A stretch of DNA of 64,000 nucleotides from Streptomyces sp. LHD-70 (GTDB lineage: Bacteria > Actinomycetota > Actinomycetes > Streptomycetales > Streptomycetaceae): contig NZ_JAVIFW010000014.1 of assembly GCF_031157275.1 (NCBI RefSeq), forward strand, positions 124,001 through 188,000, in the 5' to 3' direction. The translations under genes and the position numbers were made by a program. The notes under the pieces were generated by a model. The model had not been told where the DNA came from. It did no database searches and saw only the letters and a program-made list of their open reading frames with translations. Shown here in pieces: positions 44,443-52,261 of this stretch. Each line of letters starts with the position of its first letter. Position 1 is the stretch's first letter.

Positions 44443-44959
44443 GCACGATTCCGCCGGGACCGGATGGCTGCTGCAAGTCGCGGCGGTGCGCAGGTCCCAG
44501 TTCCTGAAGGAGGCGCTGCGCCCGCACGGCGTACGCCCCCGCTGGTACGGCGTACTGGTCACGCTGGCCGAGTCCGGACCGCTGCCCCAGCAGCAGCTCG
44601 GCGAAACACTCGGCATCGACCGTACGACCATGGTCGGGCTCATCGACCAGCTGGAGGAAGAGGCCCTGCTCCAGCGCAGGCGCAGCCCAGACGACCGCCG
44701 CCGCTATCTCATCGGGCTCACGGCGGAGGGCGAGCGGCACGCCAAGGGCATGCTCGTGGTCGGCTCCGAGGCCGACGCCGAGCTGCTCGCCGGGCTGACC
44801 CCGCACGAGATCCGCACGCTCGACGAACTGCTGGCCCGCATCGCGGACCAGCCCGCCGCGCCACAGCCCGCCGAGCCAGACTCGGCCACGCCACAGCCCA
44901 CCGCGCCGCCGCTCGCTACGCTTGGCGGCGCCGCCGAGCCGCGGCGGGCGGCCAAGTAG
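44435..44959 (+). CDS. MarR-family regulator 1
   Basis: 174-residue winged-helix repressor. The recognition region is LPQQQLGETLGIDRTTMVGL, followed by LQRRRSPDDRRRYLIGLT, the wing with the conserved DxR pattern. The C-terminal tail (residues 145-174) is Ala/Pro-rich and not part of the fold. GTG at 44435 has GGAAGGGG ahead. It is a paralogue of the next gene; both probably arose by duplication. MarR proteins often sense the product or a phenolic intermediate. Confidence 0.88.
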   Translation: MTEHDSAGTGWLLQVAAVRRSQFLKEALRPHGVRPRWYGVLVTLAESGPLPQQQLGETLGIDRTTMVGLIDQLEEEALLQRRRSPDDRRRYLIGLTAEGERHAKGMLVVGSEADAELLAGLTPHEIRTLDELLARIADQPAAPQPAEPDSATPQPTAPPLATLGGAAEPRRAAK

Positions 44960-44980
44960 TAGCGGCCCCGGAGGAACGAA

Positions 44981-45457
44981 ATGGAAGCCGAACCGATGAC
45001 CAGGCCGACCCTGCGGCAACAAGACCTTTCGCCGGAACTGACCGTCTCCGTCGGCTTCCTGCTCAGCAAGGCCGCCGAACTGGTCACCGCCGACTTCGAG
45101 CAGTCGCTGCGCCCGTACGGCATCAAGGCCCGGGACTACGGTGTGCTCACCCTCCTCCACCAGCACGGGCCGCTCTCCCAGCAGCGCATCGGCGAGAGGC
45201 TGAAGATCGACCGTACGACCATGGTCTCGGTCGTCGACGACCTGGAGGGCGTGGGCCTGGTCGAGCGGATGCGCGACCCGGAGGACCGCCGGCGCTACGC
45301 CGTCACCATGACGGAGAAGGGCCGCGAGCTCTTCGGCGGGGCGCTGGCCCAGGTCGACCGCGAGGTGCACGACGCGTTCCTCACCCCGCTCACCGACGGT
45401 GAGCGCTCGGGCCTGGTGGACATGCTGCTGCGGCTGGTCTCGCACTCCTCGGAGTGA
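44981..45457 (+). CDS. MarR-family regulator 2
   Basis: 158-residue MarR protein with the same core as its neighbour: RPYGIKARDYGVLTLLHQHG, LSQQRIGERLKIDRTTMVSV, and MRDPEDRRRYAVTMTEKG. ATG at 44981 with GAGGAAC just ahead, 21 nt after MarR 1. A tandem MarR pair suggests that one controls biosynthesis and the other export or feedback, but which does what cannot be told from sequence. Confidence 0.88.
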   Translation: MEAEPMTRPTLRQQDLSPELTVSVGFLLSKAAELVTADFEQSLRPYGIKARDYGVLTLLHQHGPLSQQRIGERLKIDRTTMVSVVDDLEGVGLVERMRDPEDRRRYAVTMTEKGRELFGGALAQVDREVHDAFLTPLTDGERSGLVDMLLRLVSHSSE

Positions 45458-45475
45458 TTCGCGTACGTACGTGAT

Positions 45476-45511
45476 GAAGGGCCGGACCCCCGCACCGGGG
45501 TCCGGCCCTTC
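45476..45511. terminator. Bidirectional terminator
   Basis: 15-bp perfect stem (GAAGGGCCGGACCCC / GGGGTCCGGCCCTTC) with a 6-nt loop between the converging MarR and cyclase operons. Confidence 0.8.
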
Positions 45512-45559
45512 GGCGTACGTACGCGCCCATGTACCTACGAGTCTTCAGAACCGCCGTCG

Positions 45560-46585
45560 CTACAACGGGCAGTCCGGGCGGGCCACCGACGGCGGATGGT
45601 GCACCGCGGCGCCCGGGCAGAGCACCTTCACCACCCGCCCGCCGTCCGGCGCCGCGAACGGCACCACCAGCGGCTCGTGCCCGAAGCGCCGGTGCGCCTG
45701 CTCCACCCAGTCGGTGACCGGGCGGCGCGGTACGGCGAGCCCGCGCTGGACGTTCAGCCGCAGCAGGTCCAGATGCGGACCGCCCTCCCGCCAGCCGGCC
45801 AGCCGGGCCGCGTGCGCGCGCAGGAACGCCGCGCGCAGCGCCTGCCGCGGACCGGAGCCCGCCGCCACACCGAAACCCGCCGCGGCCCCGCCGCCCGCGT
45901 GGATCACGGACAGCACCACCGTGAACGGCAGCTGCAGCCAACAGAACGCCTCGACGCTCAGGCCGTGCGCGTCCGACACCGCCATGACCGACTCCGGGAG
46001 CAGCCGCCGCGGCGCCAGCCGCACCAGCCGCGGCCGGGGCCGCTGCCACCAGCGGACCGCGATGTCCGCCGCCAGAACGTCCGCGACGGTGGGGCCGACG
46101 AGGGAAGCGACAGACTCGATGGACGCGACACTGGACGGGCGGCCGCCGGGCCGGTTGTCGGGAGGGCCGCTGCCCGGCGCCTGGTACTCCGTCCCCGCCA
46201 GCCCGTGCGTATGCCGTGTGGCGTGAAGAGGCAGCGGCAGGGCGATCTCCGCCGGTACGCCGTACGCGCGGCCGCTGCTCGCGCCGTACGCCCGCAGCGC
46301 CGGCCCCTCCCCGATATACGCCTCGGGGGCGAAGTCGCCCGCCCGCAGCGGCCGGTCGCCGGGACCGGCCGCCTCGGGTCCGGGACCGTCCCCGGCCGCC
46401 CGGTGGAAGGTCTGCACGATCCTGAGCAGACCGGCCGCCGACGCCTCCGCCTCCACGGCCGTGAACCCGCAGGCGATCGCCGTGATCCGGCGCCCGGCCG
46501 CGTGGTCCGTCAGCCGGGCACCGTGCACCGAACCGCAGACCAGTGACTTCTCCATCTGGCGCTCCATCTGCCGCGGACTGCTCAC
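45560..46585 (-). CDS. Degenerate YcaO-fold protein
   Basis: 341-residue protein that aligns by eye with the YcaO half of the cyclodehydratase at 25304-27655. FTAVEAEASAAGLLRIVQTF corresponds to LDAQVSALCEAVERH, and VADVLAADIAVRWWQRPRP to GFLELVERDAVAQWWYNRT. GFGVAAGSGPRQALRAAFLR corresponds to GFGAHFDPRTALRRALTE, and RVVKVLCPGAAVHH to PVVKVIVPGL. The glutamates used for Mg-ATP (E-x-x-E and ERD) are lost. It is probably catalytically dead and could be a scaffold or substrate-binding partner. GTG at 46585 has GAGGAGG ahead. It is the last gene of the SRPBCC operon (43-nt gap). Confidence 0.65.
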   Translation of the reverse strand: MSSPRQMERQMEKSLVCGSVHGARLTDHAAGRRITAIACGFTAVEAEASAAGLLRIVQTFHRAAGDGPGPEAAGPGDRPLRAGDFAPEAYIGEGPALRAYGASSGRAYGVPAEIALPLPLHATRHTHGLAGTEYQAPGSGPPDNRPGGRPSSVASIESVASLVGPTVADVLAADIAVRWWQRPRPRLVRLAPRRLLPESVMAVSDAHGLSVEAFCWLQLPFTVVLSVIHAGGGAAAGFGVAAGSGPRQALRAAFLRAHAARLAGWREGGPHLDLLRLNVQRGLAVPRRPVTDWVEQAHRRFGHEPLVVPFAAPDGGRVVKVLCPGAAVHHPPSVARPDCPL

Positions 46586-46628
46586 TGGGCCTCCTCTCGG
46601 TCCGTTCCGGTCATCTCGTTCCGCTCCG

Positions 46629-47039
46629 TCAGCCGGCGCCTTCCAGCAGTTCCTTGAGGCGCCGCAGTTCCTCGGCCATCGCCGTACGCTGCCCCTTCGC
46701 ACGCTCCGGCGGAGCCCCCGCCGGCAACCGGACCGTGAAGTGGACGGCGGTGCCGGCATCCGTCCGCCGCAGGTCCAGCACGGCCTGCTCCTCACGGCCG
46801 TGGATCAGCGAGTTGATGGTGCAGGCTGCGGCGCCGTCGCCCGGAGGGACCGGCTCGGTCTCGATCCAGGTCTCGATCGGCCCCATCGGCGTATCGACCG
46901 GGTAGCGGCGGCCGTCGGCCGACTCCCCGACGCTGCGGAAGAAGCCGGTCCAGGAGGGCAGGTTGGGGACCTCGCGTACGTAACCGCGGACAGCCTCCGG
47001 GGTGCGCGCGATGTCGATCTGTGCGGTGCAGGTGGTCAT
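46629..47039 (-). CDS. SRPBCC aromatase/cyclase 4
   Basis: 136-residue single-domain START/Bet v1-fold protein. TCTAQIDIARTPEAVRGYVR opens the fold, PNLPSWTGFFRSVGE follows, and the long C-terminal helix is AKGQRTAMAEELRRLKELLE. It is more divergent than its three neighbours and may be a coenzyme or transport type. It overlaps the preceding cyclase gene by 4 nt. Confidence 0.8.
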   Translation of the reverse strand: MTTCTAQIDIARTPEAVRGYVREVPNLPSWTGFFRSVGESADGRRYPVDTPMGPIETWIETEPVPPGDGAAACTINSLIHGREEQAVLDLRRTDAGTAVHFTVRLPAGAPPERAKGQRTAMAEELRRLKELLEGAG

Positions 47040-47524
47040 GGCGTGCTCGCTTTCTCAAAGTGGTCGGCGAAGCAGTCGAGGATCTTGCCGAGGCGGGCCT
47101 CGAAGCGTTCCCGGTACGCCGCCGAGCGGGCCGCGTACGCCGCGTCGCTCTCCTCCGGCGTACGGATCAGGGCGTACTGCCGCGCCGCGGTGGCCCGGCA
47201 GCCGCGCCCGTCGGCGGTCTCGGCGAAGCGCCACTGCCCGAGGTGGACGGACATCCCCGGCGGGGGGTCCGGGCTGAAGAACGCGATGTCCTCACGGCTG
47301 TCCCTGAAGCGCAGCGTACGAACCTGTTCAAGGCGCCCGTCCCGCTCCACCTCCATTGCGAACTCCTGGTGCACGCCGTCGTCGTAGCGCACCTCGACCT
47401 CGCTGATGCGGTCCCAGATGCGGTACCAGCCGGTGATGTCCCAGAAGACCTCGGCCGCGCCCGGCGGCGAGGCCGCAAGCTGCCGGGCGACCTCGATGCG
47501 CTCGGTCGCGGCGGGCGCGGTCAC
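47036..47524 (-). CDS. SRPBCC aromatase/cyclase 3
   Basis: 162-residue TcmN/WhiE-type monodomain cyclase. AAEVFWDITGWYRIWDRISE, DGVHQEFAMEVERDG, and RTLRFRDSREDIAFFSPDPP carry the cavity-lining signatures. These proteins fold and aromatise nascent poly-beta-ketones. Overlaps both neighbours by 4 nt. Confidence 0.87.
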   Translation of the reverse strand: MTAPAATERIEVARQLAASPPGAAEVFWDITGWYRIWDRISEVEVRYDDGVHQEFAMEVERDGRLEQVRTLRFRDSREDIAFFSPDPPPGMSVHLGQWRFAETADGRGCRATAARQYALIRTPEESDAAYAARSAAYRERFEARLGKILDCFADHFEKASTP

Positions 47525-47970
47525 GCCCGTGCTCCCTTCTCCTCCGCCGCCTTCCGGAAGAGATCCAGATTGATCTTCAGAAAGCCGTGCAGCTTCTCGG
47601 CGAACGCCTCCTCGGCGCCGGCCGGCGTGTTCTCGTCAAGGAGCCGGAAGTCGCGCGCCGCGGTCACGGTCGTACGGCCGTCCCGCTCGGTGAAGGTCCA
47701 CAGCCCGGTCATCCGGGACAGGCCCGGCGGCGGGGTGGTCTGGACAAGCTCCAGCTCGTACGGCGCGCGGCAGTACCGCACCCCGCGGACGGTCTCGTTG
47801 CCGCCGGGGCGCTCCACCGTCATGGAGAACTCCTGGTTGTACCCGTCCATGTAATGCACGTCGACACCGACCACGTCCGGCAGTACGTCGCACCAGCCGT
47901 CCAGGTCCGCGTACACGCCGTACACCGTCTCGATGGGCGCGCCCACGGTCATCGTCTCGGAGATCCGCAT
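47521..47970 (-). CDS. SRPBCC aromatase/cyclase 2
   Basis: 149-residue cyclase with ETVYGVYADLDGWCDVLPDV, DGYNQEFSMTVERPG, and YCRAPYELELVQTTPPPGLS. Close relative of the next gene in order and layout (Q-E-F then R-Y-C/N-C-R motifs). Starts 6 nt after cyclase 1. Confidence 0.88.
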   Translation of the reverse strand: MRISETMTVGAPIETVYGVYADLDGWCDVLPDVVGVDVHYMDGYNQEFSMTVERPGGNETVRGVRYCRAPYELELVQTTPPPGLSRMTGLWTFTERDGRTTVTAARDFRLLDENTPAGAEEAFAEKLHGFLKINLDLFRKAAEEKGARA

Positions 47971-47976
47971 GGCCGC

Positions 47977-48588
47977 TCAGCCTTCCTTCTTCGCGTCGCC
48001 GGAAGCGCCGGACGGCTTGCCGAGTACGGCCTGCCAGGACGCGAGCGCCAGCCGCGAGTGGCCGGCCAGCATCTCCTCGACCTGTACGGCGGTGGAACGG
48101 TCGGGCGTCGCCGGGTAGACCTCGGCGGCGATCTCCGGCTCGAGGTTCCACAGGTGGGTGACCTCGACGAGCGTGCGGTCCGCGCCCTCCGGGCCTTCCT
48201 GCGGGATAAAGCGCCAGATCCCCGCGTGGTGGCGCAGGAAGCGCGGTGGCTGCGGCTGGAAGAACTCGATCTGGCGGTAACGGCAGTTACGTATCGAGCG
48301 CACCCGGAGCGGCGAGCCGTCGGTCTCCGAGGCGACCGTCATCCAGAACTCCTGGTACTGGCCGTCGTCGTAACTCACGTCGATCTGCTGGACGTGTGGG
48401 AGATGCACCGGCCACTCGGTCACCTTGAACAGCGCGTCGTACACGGTGTCCACCGGGCTGTCGATGATCAGCGTCTCCAGGCAGCTGAAGTCGAAGCAGT
48501 CCGCGGTGTCCACGGTGCGGGCCGGCTCCGGACTGGCAACCGCGGCGCGGGCCTCGGGCCTGCTCCCGGTCATCGTGCTGGTCGTCAT
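47977..48588 (-). CDS. SRPBCC aromatase/cyclase 1
   Basis: 203-residue cyclase with a longer N-terminus (40 residues) than its neighbours. Core: SPVDTVYDALFKVTEWPVHL, DGQYQEFWMTVASETDG, and NCRYRQIEFFQPQPPRFLRH. The C-terminal helix is QVEEMLAGHSRLALASWQAV. It heads the minus-strand operon. ATG at 48588 with GAGGAC ahead; the open frame continues upstream into promoter DNA with no conservation. Confidence 0.88.
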   Translation of the reverse strand: MTTSTMTGSRPEARAAVASPEPARTVDTADCFDFSCLETLIIDSPVDTVYDALFKVTEWPVHLPHVQQIDVSYDDGQYQEFWMTVASETDGSPLRVRSIRNCRYRQIEFFQPQPPRFLRHHAGIWRFIPQEGPEGADRTLVEVTHLWNLEPEIAAEVYPATPDRSTAVQVEEMLAGHSRLALASWQAVLGKPSGASGDAKKEG

Positions 48589-48936
48589 GGGCGTGTCCTC
48601 TCTCGTCGGACAGGTACGTCGTGTACGTCGGGCGGTTCGCCGGACAGGTACATCGGCAGCCAGTGTTCTGGCGCCCGGCCCGCCCGCGACATCCCCAGAT
48701 CTGTGCAAACACGCCGGTCGGGGCGGTGCGTACCTGCGTAGTGGGACGTGTGGCAGGGCGGATGACGAGGTGACTCCCGCGATTCCCCGGCGGGACCCCT
48801 CTCGTGCCCCTCTCGGACCCCTGTGCGGCTCCACAGGGACAGCGGCGGCCCGGCCTAACGTGCTGAATGAGCCGGACCGCGCCGCGACGGCGCCGGTCAC
48901 CGCACTGCCAACGGTCGATGCCAACAGGGGGCACGC
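48589..48936. promoter_or_regulatory. Divergent promoter region, cyclase operon and LuxR gene
   Basis: 348 nt with no gene. The 11-mer CGGACAGGTAC is directly repeated at 48607-48617 and 48641-48651, 34 bp apart (about three helical turns), just upstream of the cyclase operon. Confidence 0.5.
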
Positions 48937-50169
48937 ATGCCGGCACAGGCACCACTGCTCGTACGGACACCACCACGCATATCGGCAACCGCAACCACGG
49001 CGGCCAGCGCCACCGCGGCACCGCGCCCATCACTCGGATCCGGAACCAGAACCGCACCGCACCCCGAGTTCCGCCCGCAGGAGATCAGGCCGCAGAGCAA
49101 TCCCCTCGTACGGCAGCGGATCGCAGCCGACGGGCGGACCGTCCGCTGGACCGCCACCGGTGGCGAGGGCACGCCGCTGCTCGTCCTACCCGGCTGGACC
49201 AGCCATCTCACCGTCGACTGGACCAGCGGCCCGGTGGCCGCTTTCCACCACGCGCTCTCCGAACGCTTCCGCCTCCTGCGGTACGACCCGCCAGGCATCG
49301 GCCTGTCGGCAGATTCGGACGCCGGAACCACTTCAGGCAGGACTTCACGCACCGGTCCGGATGCCGGTCCGCCCGACTTCTCCCTAGAACACCAGGTCGA
49401 TCACGCCGAGGCGGTGATCGACGCCGCGGGCGGGGCTGCGGTGTCGGTCCTGGCCACCGGCTTCGCGGGCCCGGTCGCCCTCGCGCTGGCGGCGCGCCGG
49501 CCCGAACTCGTCCACAAACTCGTCCTGTTCGGGACCGCGGCCTCCTTCCTCGCGGACCCCGACCACCCCGACGGGCTGGGCCCGTCCGTCCCGAAGGCGA
49601 TCGAGGGGCTCGTACGGGCGGACTGGCGGCTGGGCTCGCGGGTGGTCGCCGAACTGCTGCTGCCGGGTGTGGCCCCTGAGGAAGTGCTCTGGTACAGCGA
49701 GTACCAGCGCATCTGCGCGACGGCCGGCGCCGCGGCGGCGATGCTGCGCGCCAACTGCGCGCTGGAGGCACGCGCTCTGCTCGCGGACGTAAGCGCTCCG
49801 CTGCTGGCGCTTCGCAAGCAGGACTCGTACCTGGTGACCGCCTCGGTGGTGCGCCGCCTGGTGAACGCGGTAGCCGACGGGCGCTCGCGCACCTTGCCGG
49901 GCTCCTCCGCACTGCCCTACTTCGAGGGCCCGGCAGCCGTGGTCTCCGAGGTCGAAGCATTCCTGCGCCCCGAGCACGGCCGGCTCACCGCCCGCGAACT
50001 GACCGTACTGGCCCGGCTGCGCGAGGGCCTGTCCAACCGGGCGATCGCCCGCGAGCTGGGGATATCCGAGCACACCACGGCCCGGCACCTGGCCAACGTG
50101 AACGTGAAGCTTGGCGTGAACAGCCGCGGCGCCGCCGTGGCCAGGGCGGTGGAGCTCTCCCTGCTGTGA
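48937..50169 (+). CDS. LuxR-type regulator fused to an inactive alpha/beta hydrolase
   Basis: 410-residue regulator. Residues 60-330 form an alpha/beta hydrolase fold (LLVLPGWTSHLTVDW, RFRLLRYDPPGIGLS, PVALALAARRPELVHKLVLF). The nucleophile elbow, normally GxSxG, reads ATGFA, so the serine is replaced by Gly. The C-terminal GerE domain is LTARELTVLARLREGLSNRA and HTTARHLANVNVKLGVNS. Likely a ligand-sensing activator. The ATG at 48937 is preceded by a 50-residue low-complexity N-terminus that may not all be translated. Divergent from the cyclase operon; upstream of the carboxylase genes. Confidence 0.82.
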   Translation: MPAQAPLLVRTPPRISATATTAASATAAPRPSLGSGTRTAPHPEFRPQEIRPQSNPLVRQRIAADGRTVRWTATGGEGTPLLVLPGWTSHLTVDWTSGPVAAFHHALSERFRLLRYDPPGIGLSADSDAGTTSGRTSRTGPDAGPPDFSLEHQVDHAEAVIDAAGGAAVSVLATGFAGPVALALAARRPELVHKLVLFGTAASFLADPDHPDGLGPSVPKAIEGLVRADWRLGSRVVAELLLPGVAPEEVLWYSEYQRICATAGAAAAMLRANCALEARALLADVSAPLLALRKQDSYLVTASVVRRLVNAVADGRSRTLPGSSALPYFEGPAAVVSEVEAFLRPEHGRLTARELTVLARLREGLSNRAIARELGISEHTTARHLANVNVKLGVNSRGAAVARAVELSLL

Positions 50170-50245
50170 CGTTCCGCCCGCTCCAGCGGGACTCCAGGAG
50201 GACTCCCCTGCGTCTCGACCACACTGACGGGCCGAGGAGGCCATC

Positions 50246-51937
50246 GTGACCCTTTCCGAACTTCGAGAACCGGTACTTCGAGATCCTGACCTTCGAGAAC
50301 CGATCGTCATCACCACGGCCGGGCCTTCCGCGGACCTCGCGCCGCCGCTCCTGGTCCCGCCGCACGTTCCGGACCCCCAGCCCGACCCCGACCTGCGTGT
50401 GCTGACCGACCGGCTGCATGCCCGCCGGGCGCAGGCGCTTGCCGGGCCCGGCGAGAAGGCCACCGAGGCGCAGCGGCGGCGCGGCAAGCTGACCGTGCGC
50501 GAGCGTCTTGATCTTCTCTTCGATGACGGGACGTACACCGAGGTGGAGACGATGCGCAGGCATCGCGCGACCGGTTTCGGGCTGGAGGCGAAGAAGCCGT
50601 ACACCGACGGTGTGGTCACCGGCTGGGGCACGGTCCACGGCCGGACGGTCTTCGTGTACGCGCACGACTTCCGGATCTTCGGCGGTGCGCTCGGCGAGGC
50701 GCACGCCGAGAAGATCCACAAGATCATGGACATGGCCGTTCAGGCAGGTGCGCCGCTGGTGTCGCTGAATGACGGCGCGGGGGCACGTATCCAGGAAGGC
50801 GTTTCGGCGCTGGCCGGTTACGGCGGGATCTTCGAGCGCAATACGAAGGCGAGCGGAGTAATCCCGCAGATCAGCGTGATGCTCGGGCCCTGCGCCGGCG
50901 GCGCCGCGTACAGCCCAGCCCTCACCGACTTCGTGTTCATGGTCCGCGACACTTCGCAGATGTTCATCACGGGCCCGGATGTGGTCCGCGCGGTGACCGG
51001 CGAGGAGATCTCCCACAACGGTCTCGGCGGCGCGGACGTGCACGCCGAGGTCTCCGGTGTGGCCCATTTCGCGTACGACGACGAGCAGAGTTGCCTCGAA
51101 GAGGTCCGTTACCTGCTGTCTCTCCTCCCCGCCAACAACCGGGAGCGGCCGCCGGCCGTCGCCGCCACCGACCCGGCCGAGCGGCGCTGCGAGGCGCTGC
51201 TGGACCTCGTACCGCTGGACGGCAACCGTCCGTACGACATGCGCAAGGTCATCGAGGAGATCGTCGACGACGGCGAGCACATGGAGGTGCACGAGGGCTG
51301 GGCCACCAGCGTGATCTGCACGCTGGCCAGGATCGACGGCCGGACGGTCGGCCTGATCGGCAATCAGCCGCTCTCGCTCGCCGGTGTCCTGGACATCCAT
51401 TCCTCCGAAAAGGCAGCCCGCTTCGTGCAGTTGTGCGATGCGTTCAACATCCCGATCGTGACGCTGGTCGACGTACCGGGTTTCCTCCCGGGCGTCGACC
51501 AGGAGCACGGCGGCATCATCCGGCACGGCGCGAAGCTGCTGTACGCGTACTGCAACGCGACCGTCCCACGGATCTCGGTGGTGCTGCGGAAGGCGTACGG
51601 CGGCGCGTACATCGTCATGGACTCGCGCTCCATCGGTACGGATCTCTCGCTCGCCTGGCCCGCCAACGAGATCGCGGTGATGGGCGCGGAGGGCGCGGCG
51701 AACGTCATCTTCCGCCGCCGGATCGCAGCGTCCCGCAACCCCGAGGTGACCCGGGAACGCCTGGTCAAAGAGTACAAGTCCGAGCTGATGCACCCGTATT
51801 ACGCGGCCGAGCGCGGGCTGGTCGACGACGTGATCGACCCGGCCGACACCCGGCTGATGCTCGTACGGGGCCTGGCCATGCTGCGTGCCAAGCAGCAGGT
51901 CCTGCCGTCGCGCAAACACGGAAATCCGCCGGTGTGA
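50246..51937 (+). CDS. Acyl-CoA carboxylase beta (carboxyltransferase) subunit
   Basis: 563-residue AccB/PccB-type subunit transferring carboxyl from biotin to acetyl- or propionyl-CoA, supplying malonyl-CoA to the PKS. It has KLTVRERLDLLFDDGTYTEVETMRRH, the first oxyanion block (GARIQEGVSALAGYGGIFERN, MLGPCAGGAAYSPALTDF), the second (VPGFLPGVDQEHGGIIRHGAKLL) and the AGLVDDVID-like end (RGLVDDVIDPADTR). It is 30 residues longer than usual at the N-terminus (LREPVLRDPDLREP repeat). No biotinylated alpha subunit is in the window, so one encoded elsewhere must serve. Confidence 0.93.
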   Translation: MTLSELREPVLRDPDLREPIVITTAGPSADLAPPLLVPPHVPDPQPDPDLRVLTDRLHARRAQALAGPGEKATEAQRRRGKLTVRERLDLLFDDGTYTEVETMRRHRATGFGLEAKKPYTDGVVTGWGTVHGRTVFVYAHDFRIFGGALGEAHAEKIHKIMDMAVQAGAPLVSLNDGAGARIQEGVSALAGYGGIFERNTKASGVIPQISVMLGPCAGGAAYSPALTDFVFMVRDTSQMFITGPDVVRAVTGEEISHNGLGGADVHAEVSGVAHFAYDDEQSCLEEVRYLLSLLPANNRERPPAVAATDPAERRCEALLDLVPLDGNRPYDMRKVIEEIVDDGEHMEVHEGWATSVICTLARIDGRTVGLIGNQPLSLAGVLDIHSSEKAARFVQLCDAFNIPIVTLVDVPGFLPGVDQEHGGIIRHGAKLLYAYCNATVPRISVVLRKAYGGAYIVMDSRSIGTDLSLAWPANEIAVMGAEGAANVIFRRRIAASRNPEVTRERLVKEYKSELMHPYYAAERGLVDDVIDPADTRLMLVRGLAMLRAKQQVLPSRKHGNPPV

Positions 51938-51948
51938 GGGGCTGGGTG

Positions 51949-52188
51949 ATGTCTGCGACGGATGACTTGGGCGTGGCGCGCGAGGCCGACTGGCAGGTGC
52001 TGCGCGGACGGCCCGACCGCGAGCAACTGGCCGCGCTGGCTGTGGTGTTCGCGGTGATGGCGGCCCGGTCCCGGGCGCCCGCAAAAGACGACGAGGAGGC
52101 CGAACGGGCCGACTGGAGCCGCGCGTTCGGCTTCCAGGCCGCGGGTTCCTGGCGCCAGGACAGACCCGGTCCCGACCCGCACCCCTGA
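51949..52188 (+). CDS. Acyl-CoA carboxylase epsilon subunit
   Basis: 79-residue small subunit characteristic of actinobacterial acyl-CoA carboxylases. The conserved core is ADWQVLRGRPDREQLAALAV followed by VFAVMAARSR. The C-terminus is acidic then proline-rich. ATG at 51949 with GAGGGG, 11 nt after the beta subunit, so co-translated. Epsilon subunits stabilise the alpha-beta complex and raise activity; presence in the cluster supports dedicated malonyl supply. Confidence 0.85.
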   Translation: MSATDDLGVAREADWQVLRGRPDREQLAALAVVFAVMAARSRAPAKDDEEAERADWSRAFGFQAAGSWRQDRPGPDPHP

Positions 52189-52261
52189 CGCTTGCCGATC
52201 ACTTCTGACCAGCGCCGACTCTGAGGGCCCTTGACGGACCTCTCATGGAAAGAGCCCACTG

